DNA of 64,000 nucleotides from CBDHDN01 sp965261585 (GCA_965261585.1 CBDHDN010000064.1:186001-250000), one strand, 5' to 3'; positions 9,172 through 18,341 are shown, numbered from the stretch's first letter. Numbers and translations: made by a program. The notes: a model not told the origin generated them from the letters alone.

Positions 9172-9215
9172 TCCGGCTCTTTACGGGCGGGTGCTGTCTC
9201 GTTATCGTGCCCTAA

Positions 9216-10013
9216 ATGCGTGTTCCCGTCTCGGTTCTCACCGCCTCAGGGCATGGCACCTATCGCGGGTTGTTTGCTCTCGCGTGTCTGCTGCTCTGGG
9301 GCTGTGCGCTGGCGATCGTCGGCGACCAGCGCGTCGCGCGGGCTCAGGCGGCGCCGCTGCGCTATGAGGAGTTCGAAGGCTGGCAGGCGGTACCCGACTG
9401 GCGCAGTCGTCCCGCGCCGCGCGATTCACGCACGCTGAAAGGCGTGTTCGAACCGGACCCGGCCGGCACCGTGCGCGCCGTTGGATTGGGCCTGGCAACC
9501 AGCTCGTGCATCGGCCAGCCAGTGACGCCGTTGTGCGCCGTCGAGACTGACTTGGCCTGCTACGCGCGCTTCGATCGGCCCCTTTGCGAGTCTGCGTGGT
9601 TGGATTTCGACGATCGCGTCTGGTTCCCCGAGTTCGCGCCGCCGCCCGGCAAGATCCACTTCTACGGCGTCATAAAGGTTGGGACCGCCGCGGGTACGGC
9701 GCCGTGGCCGCCGCAGCGCCTACCAACCGATCTGCAAATTTACGTGGTCTGGCGGTCGTGCGATCTCGAAAGCAATGTGTGCATGCCAATGCCGTTTATT
9801 GCGGAATACACGATCCGCCGGCTCGGTCCGTCGCGATGGGCTGTAGCAAATGCCGTTCGTGATCAGTACGCGACCTTTCTGGTTGAGGACAGGGTCGCCC
9901 CGAAGCTAGCCCTGGTCAAAGTCGATCCCGACTACTACTCGATCGAGTACTATCTCAAAAACCGTTACCCGACTGGCGCAACCGCCCCGCGCCGCGCGAC
10001 GCCAGGACGCTGA
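9216..10013 (+). CDS. Secreted hypothetical protein (copy B)
   Basis: 265 residues with an N-terminal hydrophobic signal-type segment (LFALACLLLWGCALAIV, about 20-36); the LLLWGC could also serve as a lipoprotein box. The mature part is cysteine-rich (SSCIGQPVTPLCAVET, LACYARFDRPLC, WRSCDLESNVC), suggesting disulfides and an extracytoplasmic location. No family is recognised. The last 17 residues derive from the junction with a partial second copy that starts in another frame at about 9966, so the native C-terminus may be altered. It sits between the two copies of the minus-strand muramidase-like gene. Confidence 0.5.
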   Translation: MRVPVSVLTASGHGTYRGLFALACLLLWGCALAIVGDQRVARAQAAPLRYEEFEGWQAVPDWRSRPAPRDSRTLKGVFEPDPAGTVRAVGLGLATSSCIGQPVTPLCAVETDLACYARFDRPLCESAWLDFDDRVWFPEFAPPPGKIHFYGVIKVGTAAGTAPWPPQRLPTDLQIYVVWRSCDLESNVCMPMPFIAEYTIRRLGPSRWAVANAVRDQYATFLVEDRVAPKLALVKVDPDYYSIEYYLKNRYPTGATAPRRATPGR

Positions 10014-10444
10014 CGCGTGCCTTCGCTCCGGACCCGGTTGGCACCATGCGCATGGTCGGCCCCGGCGAAACGACGAGTTATTGCCTTGGCCAAGCCACAA
10101 CCCCGCTGTGCGCCGTCGAGGCTCGGTATGACTGCCTGCTTCGCGGCGTCGGGCCTTGCCGGGACAGCCCGGCCTATAGACCATCGACGGAGTTTTGGCT
10201 TTTCCGCGTCTTGGCGGTGCGGGAAGTCGCGCCCGACGACACCGCCGACTTCCAGGTGCGCCCGCCTGATGGAAAGAAGGCCCGCATGGTCGGCGACGTC
10301 GTCATCGACGGCATGCGTTTGAGTTGTATGCCCGACCACGGCTTCTGTACCGGCCCTGCCGGCACCGACACGTTTACGGCCCGTCGGCGCGACGACGACC
10401 GCTGGGCTGTCGTCGAACAATGGCACGCCCAGTTCGCTTTCTAG
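9966..10444 (+). pseudogene. Partial duplicate of the secreted protein gene (copy B')
   Basis: From about 9966 the DNA repeats copy B starting at its residues PDWRSRPAPRDSRTL (here PDWRNRPAPRDARTL), then FAPDPVGTMRMVGPGETTSYC and TTPLCAVEARYDCLL, matching copy B cysteine positions. It lacks the signal peptide and is out of frame with copy B. The first internal start is ATG 10046 (132 residues, cytoplasmic if made). A partial tandem duplication with later divergence explains it. Confidence 0.5.
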
Positions 10445-10783
10445 TCAGGGCTCGTCGGGGAAGCTCATATACCGCAGGCGAGGGATCAGCCCCGTCCTAA
10501 GGGCTGACTCCGCGGCCTTGACACGCCAGTCCGTGACCCTGGCACGCAGGCGACTGCCAAGTCCTGCTTTCGCCATGCGAACCAGATTGCGCATTGTCGC
10601 GCCGGGGTTCGATGCGGCCTCCGGCATTGGCTCGAGGTCCAGGTCCCTTCTCGCGCGCTCATCGAGCTCACTGATAACATCAAGCACGCCGTTGCGGATC
10701 GCGTGTACGCCCCCGGGCTGGTCATTGGCTACGAACATCGCGTCGACGACCGTCGTTAAGGTCGCCCGGTCAAGCTCCTGCAT
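10445..10783 (-). CDS. Hypothetical protein
   Basis: 112 residues from ATG 10783, with AAAGGG just upstream. Charged and helix-rich (DVISELDERARRDLDLE; ATMRNLVRMAKAGLG), no membrane segment or signal peptide, no recognised family. Its start overlaps the frameshifted 3' end of copy A' (stop at 10756), so the two were probably translationally coupled. The stop abuts the convergent gene B'. Confidence 0.5.
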   Translation of the reverse strand: MQELDRATLTTVVDAMFVANDQPGGVHAIRNGVLDVISELDERARRDLDLEPMPEAASNPGATMRNLVRMAKAGLGSRLRARVTDWRVKAAESALRTGLIPRLRYMSFPDEP

Positions 10784-11810
10784 CGCCCTTTTAGCCCGCT
10801 GCCGACCTTATCGCGACTGCCATACCGCCCGTCGCTTTGGTCCTGTATCCAGCCGAGGTAAGCGAGGACGAGCTGATCCATCTGGACGAGGTCGCGAGGC
10901 TCACCGACGACGAGGGCACCCGGCGGCAGTCTGTCTTTGGCACGTTGCAGCGCGCCCTCGGTTATTCCCGCGAAGGCCGTACTTCCACTTTCATCCTGAG
11001 CGAGACCACCTCGGCCATGAAGATCTGGCTGAACGCCCAGGCAAGCTGGGGGGAGATTCGTGCCGCCTTGGCGGCTTCAAAGAAGGCATCAAAGTTGTCG
11101 ACGACCTCGTCAGTGGCAAACTCCCTCGGCACTTTCGGTTTCTCAAAACCTCCGGCTTCGACGTTCCCGCCGGCCGTAAGGTCCGCCAACGGCTGTGGCT
11201 TCGGTCGCGGACGTGCGCGTTCGGTCGGATTGGCGTCTGGATCGATACTACCGACCTGCGCCAACTGGCGATCGGTTAGCCGGTCCACTCCGTTGCCTCC
11301 GGCCAGGTTGTCGAGACCCTCGCTGTCAGACAATAGCGTGCTGGCTAGCCGACGCGTTGGGGCGCGTTCCTCTCGCTGCAAGGCGGGTGGCTTTGAGCGC
11401 TGCGCGTGGGTCGAAGGGCCGGCGTCATTTGCGCGTGCCAGCTCCGGAAATGGGCGCGGCGGCGGTGGTTGCCGTTCCGGAACGCCGCTGGGCAGCTTGA
11501 CGCCGTCGTCCTTGAGCGCCCTGACCAGCAGCGCGCGGCCGAGGCCGGCGCGTTCGGCGCGCGGTAGGCGGCGCTCCGCCGCCTCGTCGCCGACGCGCTG
11601 CTCGAGGGTGCGGGTGAAGGCATCGGGCTCGGCCTGGCCGAGGCGGCGGCGGTTCTCCGGCGTCTCGTCGAACACCAATTCGAAGGCGCGGGCGACCATG
11701 GCGACGACGCGTTTGTGCTCCGGGTTGTCGGCGCTGAGATAGCGCGGGTCGCGCAGCAGGCTGTTCAGCCCCTCGCGCCCCAGGCGCGTCCTGAGATCAT
11801 CCTGTGGCAT
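10756..11810 (-). pseudogene. Muramidase-like gene copy A', frameshifted
   Basis: Best start is ATG 11810 with AAAGGG 6 bp upstream; GTG 11828 is an alternative. The N-terminal ~110 residues are nearly identical to copy A. A charged, proline-rich linker follows. The C-terminal region reads QLAWAFSQIFMAE and then loses frame at about 11012. In the neighbouring frame it continues GGLAQDESGSTAFAGITEGALQRA and reaches YLGWIQDQSDGRYGS before a stop at 10756. Joined, this gives an EGG-GIT pattern like the start of GH108 muramidases. One base change separates it from an intact gene. Function of the N-terminal domain is unknown. Confidence 0.5.
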
Positions 11811-12123
11811 TAGAGCCCTTTCATCCACTGCCGCCTGCGGGCGGACCCGGCGCGGCTGTCGAAAGTAGAAGAATTATAAATGAAAATGTGAGTTTTGTCT
11901 TTAGAATATTCGTCAAATATTGTCGACCAACTCAGATATTCATTTGTATAACTTATCATCTTCAATAATAACGCGACATCGTATGTAATACCGTGACGGC
12001 CGTACTCGCCGATGACTTCAAATATCCCTTCTGGCCAGTAGGGGAGGGCCAGGGCGGGGAGTGAAACGTCGGTCCGCGAATATCACGGAGAGCTCGGGAC
12101 CGTGGCCCAAGGAGGGACGCAGG
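11811..12123. other. AT-rich intergenic region
   Basis: Upstream region of copy A' and 3' flank of the pirin gene. Bases about 11,865-11,990 are markedly AT-rich compared with the window and contain several T/A runs that could hold promoters for the minus-strand gene A'. No gene is seen. Confidence 0.5.
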
Positions 12124-12996
12124 CTACACCGTGATGCGGCCCATGGCGCCCGACTGGTAGTCGAGCACGGCCTGCTGGATCTCGTCCGGCGTGTTCATGA
12201 CGAACGGGCCGTAGCTGACGACCGGCTCGTTCAGCGGCTCGCCGGCCAGCACCAGCACGTCCAGCGGCGCGTCCCCCGCCGCCAGCGCGATCGCGTCGCC
12301 GGCGTCGGCGAACGTGGCCGTCTGGCCGGCCCGCAGCGACCGCCGGTCGGCGCCGCAATGGCCGCTGCCGGTCAGCGCGTAGGCGACGACGTTGTGGCCG
12401 GCGCCGACCGGCACGGCGATCGCGCCGCCTGGCTTCAGGGATACATGCAGGTAAAGGATCGGCGTGTTGGTATGCACCGCGGCGCCGGTGCCCAACGCGG
12501 CGCCGGCGATGACCTTCACCGTGCCCGCGCCGTCGGGCAGCGCGACCGTCGGCATCGTTGCGGCCGTCACTATCTGGTAGCCCGACGGCACCATCTTCAG
12601 CCGCTGCGGCAGGTTGACCCACAGCTGGAAGCCGTGCAGGACGCCGCCGCTGCGGCGAAACACATCGCTCGGCATCTCCGAGTGGACAATGCCCGCGCCG
12701 GCCGTCATCCACTGGACGTCGCCCGGCCCGATGACGTCGGCGCTGCCGTTCGAATCCTTGTGCTCGATCTCGCCGGACAACATGTAGGTGACGGTCTCGA
12801 AGCCGCGATGGGGATGGTCCGGCACGCCGCCGCCGGCGCCGGGCGCCCGCTCGATCGGGCCGAAATGGTCGAGCAGCAGAAACGGGTCGACGGCGCGGAA
12901 CCGCGCCTGTGGAAAGGCGCGCCGGATCGGCAGCCCCTCGCCTTCGGTGGTGTGGACGGCGTCGATGATCTCCCGGACCGCGCGGTCGTCGGTCAT
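12124..12996 (-). CDS. Pirin family protein
   Basis: 290 residues from ATG 12996, preceded by AGGGAGG at 7 bp; longer upstream frames overlap glpK. Bicupin fold. The metal-binding pattern of pirins is present: PHPHRGFETVTYML (about 56-70) and AGAGIVHSEMP (about 100-110), giving the three His and one Glu ligands. Bacterial pirins act as iron-containing quercetinases or redox sensors; the substrate here is unknown. The 14-bp gap to glpK upstream suggests co-transcription with glpK. Confidence 0.5.
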   Translation of the reverse strand: MTDDRAVREIIDAVHTTEGEGLPIRRAFPQARFRAVDPFLLLDHFGPIERAPGAGGGVPDHPHRGFETVTYMLSGEIEHKDSNGSADVIGPGDVQWMTAGAGIVHSEMPSDVFRRSGGVLHGFQLWVNLPQRLKMVPSGYQIVTAATMPTVALPDGAGTVKVIAGAALGTGAAVHTNTPILYLHVSLKPGGAIAVPVGAGHNVVAYALTGSGHCGADRRSLRAGQTATFADAGDAIALAAGDAPLDVLVLAGEPLNEPVVSYGPFVMNTPDEIQQAVLDYQSGAMGRITV

Positions 12997-13010
12997 GGCG
13001 TGCCTCCCTG

Positions 13011-14501
13011 CTAGCGCGACCGGACCCGGGCGACGGCATCGGCCCAGCCGGCGAGCCGCCGCTCCCGGTCGGTGGCCGCGAGGGCCGGCTCGAAGCGGGC
13101 CTCGAGGCGCCACTGCGCGGCGATCTCGCCCAGTGAGCGATAGACGCCGACCTGGAGGCCGGCCAGGTAGGCGGCGCCGAGGGCCGTCGTCTCCGTGACC
13201 ACCGGCCGGTCGACCGGCATGCCCAACACGTTGCTCAAATCCTGCATCAGCCAGTCGTTGACGGCCATGCCGCCGTCGACGCGCAGCGCCGTCGGCCGCG
13301 TCCCGGTATCAGCCGCCATCGCGCCGATCAAGTCGCTCGTCTGGTACGACACCGCCTCAAGGCCGGCGCGGACGATCTCGGCGTGCCCGGTGTCGCGGGT
13401 CAGGCCGAGGATCGCGCCGCGCGCGTCCGGATCCCAGTACGGCGCGCCGAGGCCCGTGAAGGCCGGCACGAGATAGACCCCGCGCACATCGTCGATGCTT
13501 CTGGCGACAGCCTCGCTGTCGGCCGAGCCGGTGATCAGGCCGATGTCGTCGCGCAGCCACTGCACGGTCGCGCCGGCCGCGAAGATGCTGCCCTCCAGGG
13601 CATAGGTCGTGCGGCCGCCGATCCGGTAGGCCAGCGTCGTCAGCATGCGGTTGCGCGAGACAACCGGCGCCTCGCCGGTGTTCAGCACGGCAAAACAGCC
13701 GGTGCCATAGGTGCTCTTGATCATGCCGGGCGAGAAGCACGCCTGGCCGACCGTCGCCGCGTGCTGGTCGCCGGCCATGCCGGCGACGGGCAGCGTGCGG
13801 CCGAAGACCGCCGCGTCGGTGTCGCCGAACGCTGCCGCGTTGTCGTGGACCGCCGGCAACAGGGCCGCCGGTACGTCCAAGCGTGCCAGCAGGGTGTCGT
13901 CCCAGCGCTGCTCATGGATGTTGAACAGCATCGTGCGACAGGCGTTCGTCGCGTCGGTCGCGTGCACCCGCCCGCCGGTCAGCCGCCACAAGAGGAAGCT
14001 GTCGATCGTGCCGAAGGCCAGGTCGCCCGCCGCCGCGCCCGCCCGTGCGTCCGCGACGTTTTCCAGCAGCCAGGCGACCTTCGTGCCGGAGAAATAGGGA
14101 TCGACGACAAGCCCGGTGCGCGCCGTCACGTCGTCCGCCGCCCCCGCGGCGCTGAGCGACCGGCACAAATCGGCCGTGCGCCGGTCCTGCCAGACGATCG
14201 CGTTGTGAATCGGGACGCCGGTGACACGGTCCCATACAACGGTGGTTTCGCGCTGATTGGTGATGCCGATGGCAACGACGTCGCGACCGGCGGCATCGGC
14301 CTCGGCCAGCACCGCCCGGCATACGGCCAGCGTTGCCTGCCAGATCTCCTCCGGCTCGTGTTCGACCCAACCCGACCGCGGATAGATCTGCGGCAGCTCG
14401 CGCGCCGCCGTCGCGACGCTGTTGCCCAGGCGGTCGAAGACGATCGCGCGGGTGCTGGTGGTGCCCTGATCGATCGCCAGGATGTGCGGGTCTGTGGCCA
14501 C
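13011..14501 (-). CDS. glpK: Glycerol kinase
   Basis: Phosphorylates glycerol to glycerol-3-phosphate with ATP. FGGY-family motifs: ILAIDQGTTSTRAIVFDR at the N-terminus, NQRETTVVWDR and NAIVWQDRRT, MAGDQHAATVGQ, KSTYGTGCFAVLNTG and LRVDGGMAVNDWLMQ. I choose GTG 14501 because it gives 496 residues, close to the usual 498, and has a GGGGGA just upstream; ATG 14537 would add 12 residues. It is divergent from glpD across about 137 bp, a shared promoter region for glycerol use. Confidence 0.5.
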   Translation of the reverse strand: MATDPHILAIDQGTTSTRAIVFDRLGNSVATAARELPQIYPRSGWVEHEPEEIWQATLAVCRAVLAEADAAGRDVVAIGITNQRETTVVWDRVTGVPIHNAIVWQDRRTADLCRSLSAAGAADDVTARTGLVVDPYFSGTKVAWLLENVADARAGAAAGDLAFGTIDSFLLWRLTGGRVHATDATNACRTMLFNIHEQRWDDTLLARLDVPAALLPAVHDNAAAFGDTDAAVFGRTLPVAGMAGDQHAATVGQACFSPGMIKSTYGTGCFAVLNTGEAPVVSRNRMLTTLAYRIGGRTTYALEGSIFAAGATVQWLRDDIGLITGSADSEAVARSIDDVRGVYLVPAFTGLGAPYWDPDARGAILGLTRDTGHAEIVRAGLEAVSYQTSDLIGAMAADTGTRPTALRVDGGMAVNDWLMQDLSNVLGMPVDRPVVTETTALGAAYLAGLQVGVYRSLGEIAAQWRLEARFEPALAATDRERRLAGWADAVARVRSR

Positions 14502-14638
14502 GATCCCCCGATCCCCGTTGCGCGCTCTTTTAGCCATGGCCGCCGGTGGTTGCGGCGGGCGTTCGTCTATATACCATGGCCGTTGGGGCCGTCACCGGAC
14601 CCCACACGACAGGGCACGACCGCGACGGGAGGGCGGCG

Positions 14639-16177
14639 GTGGCGGACGGCGAGCAACGCGACCTGCTGGTCATCGGCGGCGGCATCAACGGCACCGGCAT
14701 TGCGCGTGACGCGGCGGGCCGTGGTCTGTCCGTCGTGCTGTGCGAGCAGAACGACCTGGCGAGCGCGACGTCGGCGGCCAGCACGAAGCTGATCCACGGC
14801 GGGCTGCGCTACCTCGAGCACTACGAGTTTCGGCTGGTGCGCGAGGCCTTGACCGAGCGCGAAGTCCTGTTGCGGGCGGCGCCGCACATCATCTGGCCGC
14901 TGCTTTTCGTGCTGCCGCACAACCGCGCGCTGCGGCCGGCCTGGATGATCCGCCTGGGCCTGCTGCTCTACGACCATCTCGGCGGGCGTCAGCTTCTGCC
15001 GGGCTCCCGGGGGATCGACTTGCGCCGCCACCCCGCCGGCGGGCCGCTCAAGGCCGACCTGCGGAAGGCCTTCGTCTACTCGGACTGCTGGGTGCAGGAC
15101 GCCCGGCTGGTCGTGCTGAACTGCATGGACGCGGCCGCCCACGGCGCCGAGATCCTGACGCGCACACGATGCACCGCGGCCGAACGGCGCGACGGGCTGT
15201 GGCACGCGACGCTCACCGGCGACGACGGCGCGACGCGAGAGGTGCGGGCGCGCGCCCTCGTCAACGCCGCCGGGCCGTGGGCGTCACGGCTGCTGGGCCA
15301 GACGATCAAGGTCAACCACGTCGCGGCGCAGCGGCTGGTCAAGGGCAGCCACATCGTCGTGCGCAAGCTGTTCGACCACGACTTCGCCTACATTCTGCAG
15401 GACACCGACCGCCGCATCATCTTCGCCATCCCCTACGAGGACGACTTCACGCTCATCGGCACGACCGACGTCGACTTCCAGGACGATCCGGCAACCGTGC
15501 GCATCAGCGAGGCCGAGACCACGCACCTCTGCAACGTGGTCAGCCGCTACTTCGACCGGCCCGTGACGCAGGACGACATCGTCTGGAGCTACGCCGGCGT
15601 GCGCCCGCTGTACGACGACGGCTCGCGCAGCGCCTCGGTCGTCACGCGCGAGTACGTGCTCAAGCTCGACGCGGGCGAGGGCCTGGCGCCGCTGTTGTCC
15701 GTCTTCGGCGGCAAGATCACGACCTTTCGCCGCCTGGCCGAGCATGCGCTCGAAAAGCTCGAGCCGCACATGACGGGCATCGGGCCGGCCTGGACCGCCG
15801 GCGCCCATCTGCCGGGCGGCGACATCGCCGACGCTGACTTCGCCGCGTTCCTGGCCGATTTGCAGCGCCGTCATCCGTGGCTGCCGGCGCCGATGGCGCG
15901 CCGTCTGGCCCGCGCCTACGGCACGCTGACCGACCAGATCCTCGGGACGGCCACGTCTCTGGACGATTTGGGCGAGGCCGTCGGTGAGGGCGTCCATGAG
16001 GCCGAGCTCGTCTACCTGATCGAACGGGAGTGGGCGCGCAGCGCCGAGGATATCCTGTGGCGCCGGTCCAAGCTCGGCCTGCATCTGTCGCCGGCCAGCG
16101 TCGCCCGCCTGGAGGCCTGGCTGGAGGCCCGGCCAGGGTCCTTGGCGGCCCGCCGCGGCGGCGCCGCCGCCCAATAG
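14639..16177 (+). CDS. glpD: Aerobic glycerol-3-phosphate dehydrogenase
   Basis: 512 residues from GTG 14639, which has GGGAGGG about 6 bp upstream; ATG 14576 would add 21 atypical residues. Oxidises glycerol-3-phosphate to dihydroxyacetone phosphate at the inner membrane face and passes electrons to quinone. FAD-binding motif VIGGGINGTGIARDAAGRG (about 10-28), then ATSAASTKLIHGGLRYLEHY, VNAAGPWAS and SVFGGKITTFRRLAE, all conserved in GlpD; the C-terminal DAO_C domain is complete. Works directly downstream of GlpK in glycerol catabolism. Confidence 0.5.
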   Translation: MADGEQRDLLVIGGGINGTGIARDAAGRGLSVVLCEQNDLASATSAASTKLIHGGLRYLEHYEFRLVREALTEREVLLRAAPHIIWPLLFVLPHNRALRPAWMIRLGLLLYDHLGGRQLLPGSRGIDLRRHPAGGPLKADLRKAFVYSDCWVQDARLVVLNCMDAAAHGAEILTRTRCTAAERRDGLWHATLTGDDGATREVRARALVNAAGPWASRLLGQTIKVNHVAAQRLVKGSHIVVRKLFDHDFAYILQDTDRRIIFAIPYEDDFTLIGTTDVDFQDDPATVRISEAETTHLCNVVSRYFDRPVTQDDIVWSYAGVRPLYDDGSRSASVVTREYVLKLDAGEGLAPLLSVFGGKITTFRRLAEHALEKLEPHMTGIGPAWTAGAHLPGGDIADADFAAFLADLQRRHPWLPAPMARRLARAYGTLTDQILGTATSLDDLGEAVGEGVHEAELVYLIEREWARSAEDILWRRSKLGLHLSPASVARLEAWLEARPGSLAARRGGAAAQ

Positions 16178-16222
16178 CGCCCGGTAATGTCTCGTTTACT
16201 GTAACGCTTCGTTTACCCGGAG

Positions 16223-16477
16223 GTGATTGATGTGCCTGGAACCGGTATTCTGCGAAACATGGCGCACGGCCATGGCTCCGCTGACCGAAGGAAGCGGGCG
16301 CTGAACCAGGTATTTCAACAGCTCGATCTCGTCTTCGCGCCCTGCGGCCGGTTGCTTTGTCTGCTGGGCCTGCACCGCTATCGCGTCATCGACGTGACAC
16401 TGAGCTTCGGATCTGGCCGCGGCGTCGCCAAGCTCGAGTGCGAGCGCTGCCACTTCTGCACGACGCGCTGCTCGTAG
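16223..16477 (+). CDS. Small Cys-rich hypothetical protein
   Basis: 84 residues from GTG 16223; ATG 16259 is an in-frame alternative. GGAGG lies just upstream but very close to the GTG. The C-terminal half is distinctive: CGRLLCLLGLHRYRVIDVTLSFG and then KLECERCHFCTTRC, with two CxxC motifs that could bind zinc or a cluster. Small proteins of this type (a CLxGxH segment followed by a CxxC knuckle) occur in proteobacteria without known function. Moderately likely to be real. Confidence 0.5.
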   Translation: MIDVPGTGILRNMAHGHGSADRRKRALNQVFQQLDLVFAPCGRLLCLLGLHRYRVIDVTLSFGSGRGVAKLECERCHFCTTRCS

Positions 16478-16495
16478 CCGTCGATCGGGCTGGCA

Positions 16496-16939
16496 TTATC
16501 CCGCCGTGTCGAGCCAGATCGTCACCGGCCCGTCGTTGACGAGGCGGACTGCCATGTGCGCCGCGAACCGGCCGGTCTCGACGGGGGCGCCCAGCGCCGC
16601 CACACTGGCACAGAAGCGCCGGTAGAGCGTCGCGGCCTCGGCGGGCGGCGCCGCACGCGAGAAGCCGGGCCGATTGCCGCGCCGCGTGTCGGCGCACAAC
16701 GTGAATTGGCTGACCGCAAGGACGCCGCCGCCGATGTCGAGGACGGACCGGTTCAACTTGCCGTCGCCGTCTTCGAAGATCCGCATTTTGGCGACCTTGC
16801 GGGCGAGCAGGTCGGCCTCGGCCTCGCCGTCCCCGGCCGCGACGCCGAGCAGCACGAGCAGGCCGTTGCCAATCGCGCCGATGACCACGTTATCGACGAC
16901 GACGCTGGCCTCGCTGACGCGCTGCAGCAACGCTCTCAT
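16496..16939 (-). CDS. dtd: D-aminoacyl-tRNA deacylase
   Basis: 147 residues from ATG 16939; upstream in-frame starts give a non-conserved extension. Removes D-amino acids from mischarged tRNAs in the cytoplasm. Diagnostic motifs: MRALLQRVSEASVVVD at the N-terminus, VSQFTLCAD (the SQFTL catalytic block, about 78-86) and NDGPVTIWLDT near the C-terminus carrying the Gly-cisPro dipeptide that provides chiral proofreading. Full length for the family. Confidence 0.5.
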   Translation of the reverse strand: MRALLQRVSEASVVVDNVVIGAIGNGLLVLLGVAAGDGEAEADLLARKVAKMRIFEDGDGKLNRSVLDIGGGVLAVSQFTLCADTRRGNRPGFSRAAPPAEAATLYRRFCASVAALGAPVETGRFAAHMAVRLVNDGPVTIWLDTAG

Positions 16940-17290
16940 CGCGCCGGCACTTTCCGTCGCGGCGGGGCGCCCGGTCAAGCCGCGGTGCGGGTGCGTGATG
17001 GTCGTGCCGTCGGGCCTCGCAACTATCGCGGTGTGCGGCGGTGCCGCGGCCAAGCACGCGGCCACACCGGTCGGGCCGCAGAGCCGCCAACGTCGACATG
17101 GCGTCGGCGGCGGTTCGCCGCCAGCCGGCGACGTTGACCTGGGTCAATCACCCCGCCATGCGCCCAACGGGACGGCCGAACGTTTCTTTGCCGTGGGCTG
17201 TCGGTCTCAGGGCCGCTCGTTCGTCTATGAGATGACCGACCGGCTATCCCGCCGGTACGGTCAGGGCAGGCAACGAGAGGAGAAACACCG

Positions 17291-17674
17291 ATGAGCGATG
17301 CGCTTCAGACCCACAGCGCCTTCAGCTGGACCGAATTGCGGACCGGGGATGTCGAGGCGGCCAAGACGTTCTATCGGAACGTCATCGGCTGGGAGATGGA
17401 AGACATGGAGATGCCGAACGGCAAGTACACCGTGCTGAAGACCGGCGGCCAGCCGGTCGGCGGCATCATGGCCAACCCGGCCGAAGGCACGCCGCCGCAC
17501 TGGCACACCTACGTTACCGCCGACGACGTCGACAAGCGTGTCGACAAGGCGCAGAGCGCCGGTGCATCCGTGCTGATGGCACCGATGAGCGTGCCCGGCG
17601 TCGGCCGCATGGCCACCGTGCAGGATCCGACGGGTGCCGTTCTCAGCTTCATCACGTACGAGCGCAAGGAATAG
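17291..17674 (+). CDS. VOC (glyoxalase/bleomycin-resistance) family protein
   Basis: 127 residues from ATG 17291 with GAGAGGAGAA upstream. Two beta-alpha-beta-beta-beta repeats: FSWTELRTGDVEAAKTFYRNVIGWEMED at the start and THVTADDVDKRV-type second repeat (HWHTYVTADDVD) leading to TVQDPTGAVLSFITY at the end. Members bind a divalent metal and catalyse varied reactions; the substrate cannot be read. Lies 85 bp before the GFA gene, same strand. Confidence 0.5.
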   Translation: MSDALQTHSAFSWTELRTGDVEAAKTFYRNVIGWEMEDMEMPNGKYTVLKTGGQPVGGIMANPAEGTPPHWHTYVTADDVDKRVDKAQSAGASVLMAPMSVPGVGRMATVQDPTGAVLSFITYERKE

Positions 17675-17759
17675 CAGCACCGGCGGCGCATATCCCCGCG
17701 ACGCCTCGTGTTTCAATCCGGCGTCGCGGGGGCCGAAGCCGACGACAATGGAGGAGACA

Positions 17760-18201
17760 ATGACGAGCAATTTCAGCGGCGGCTGCCTGTGCGGCGCGGT
17801 CCGCTACGAAAGCGCCGCGGCGCCGATCGTGTCGGGGCATTGCCAGTGCAACGACTGTCGCCGGGCCAGCGGCACCGGCCACGGCTCGCACATGATGGTG
17901 CCGAAGGAGGCGCTCTCGGTGACCGGCGAGGTGCGCTTCTTCGACAAGCCTGCCGACAGCGCGAACATCGTCAGCCGCGGCTTCTGCCCGGTTTGCGGGT
18001 CGGCCGTCTATTCGCGGAACTCCGGCTACCCCGACGCGCTGTTCGTTCGGGCGTCGAGCCTGGACGATCTGAGCGTCTTCCAGCCGAGCCTGTCCGTCTA
18101 TGCCAGCCGTGGCGCCCTCTGGGACCATATCGACCCGGCGCTGCCCAAGTTTCGCGACGATGCCGCCGGAGGTTCCTCAGGACACATCCGAGGTCGCCTG
18201 A
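17760..18201 (+). pseudogene. GFA/CENP-V family protein gene with a 3' frameshift
   Basis: ATG 17760 with GGAGGAG just upstream. Zinc-binding GFA motifs: GGCLCGAVRYE (about 7-17), GHCQCNDCRRASG (about 28-40) and RGFCPVCGSAVYS (about 77-89). The family includes glutathione-dependent formaldehyde-activating enzymes. The end should read LPKFATMPPEV and stop at TGA 18199-18201, as usual for GFA proteins, but one extra base at about 18,153 changes the frame. The frame then runs on into the overlapping TfoX fragment, giving an artificial GFA-TfoX fusion. Nearly all of the GFA domain is upstream of the change, so the protein may still fold. Confidence 0.5.
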
Positions 18202-18341
18202 TGGCTTATGGCGAGGGCCTTGCGGAACGGGTCCGCAAGGCCCTTGCGCCGGAAGCGGACATCGTCGAGATGAAGATGTTCGGCGGCCTGTGCTTGCAAC
18301 AAAACCCTAGCGTTTCTGCGGCGTGTAGAGGCTACATGTAA
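18201..18341 (+). pseudogene. TfoX N-terminal domain fragment
   Basis: ATG 18201 overlaps the native GFA stop as TGATG, indicating an original two-gene operon. It encodes MAYGEGLAERVRKALAPE and VEMKMFGGLC, the start of the TfoX_N domain, then departs from the family at about 18,294 and stops at 18,339. The remaining two thirds of the domain are gone; no IS end is seen at the breakpoint. Confidence 0.5.

Noticed and set aside
12061..13014. 317-codon plus-strand frame across the pirin gene
   Set aside because: Pirin metal-site motifs are clear on the other strand.
13383..14792. 469-codon plus-strand frame across glpK
   Set aside because: Opposite strand of glpK, whose motifs are complete; the frame is a shadow.
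17634..18341. A novel GFA-TfoX fusion protein
   Set aside because: The TGATG overlap and the family-typical GFA ending in the other frame show two separate genes joined by a one-base change.
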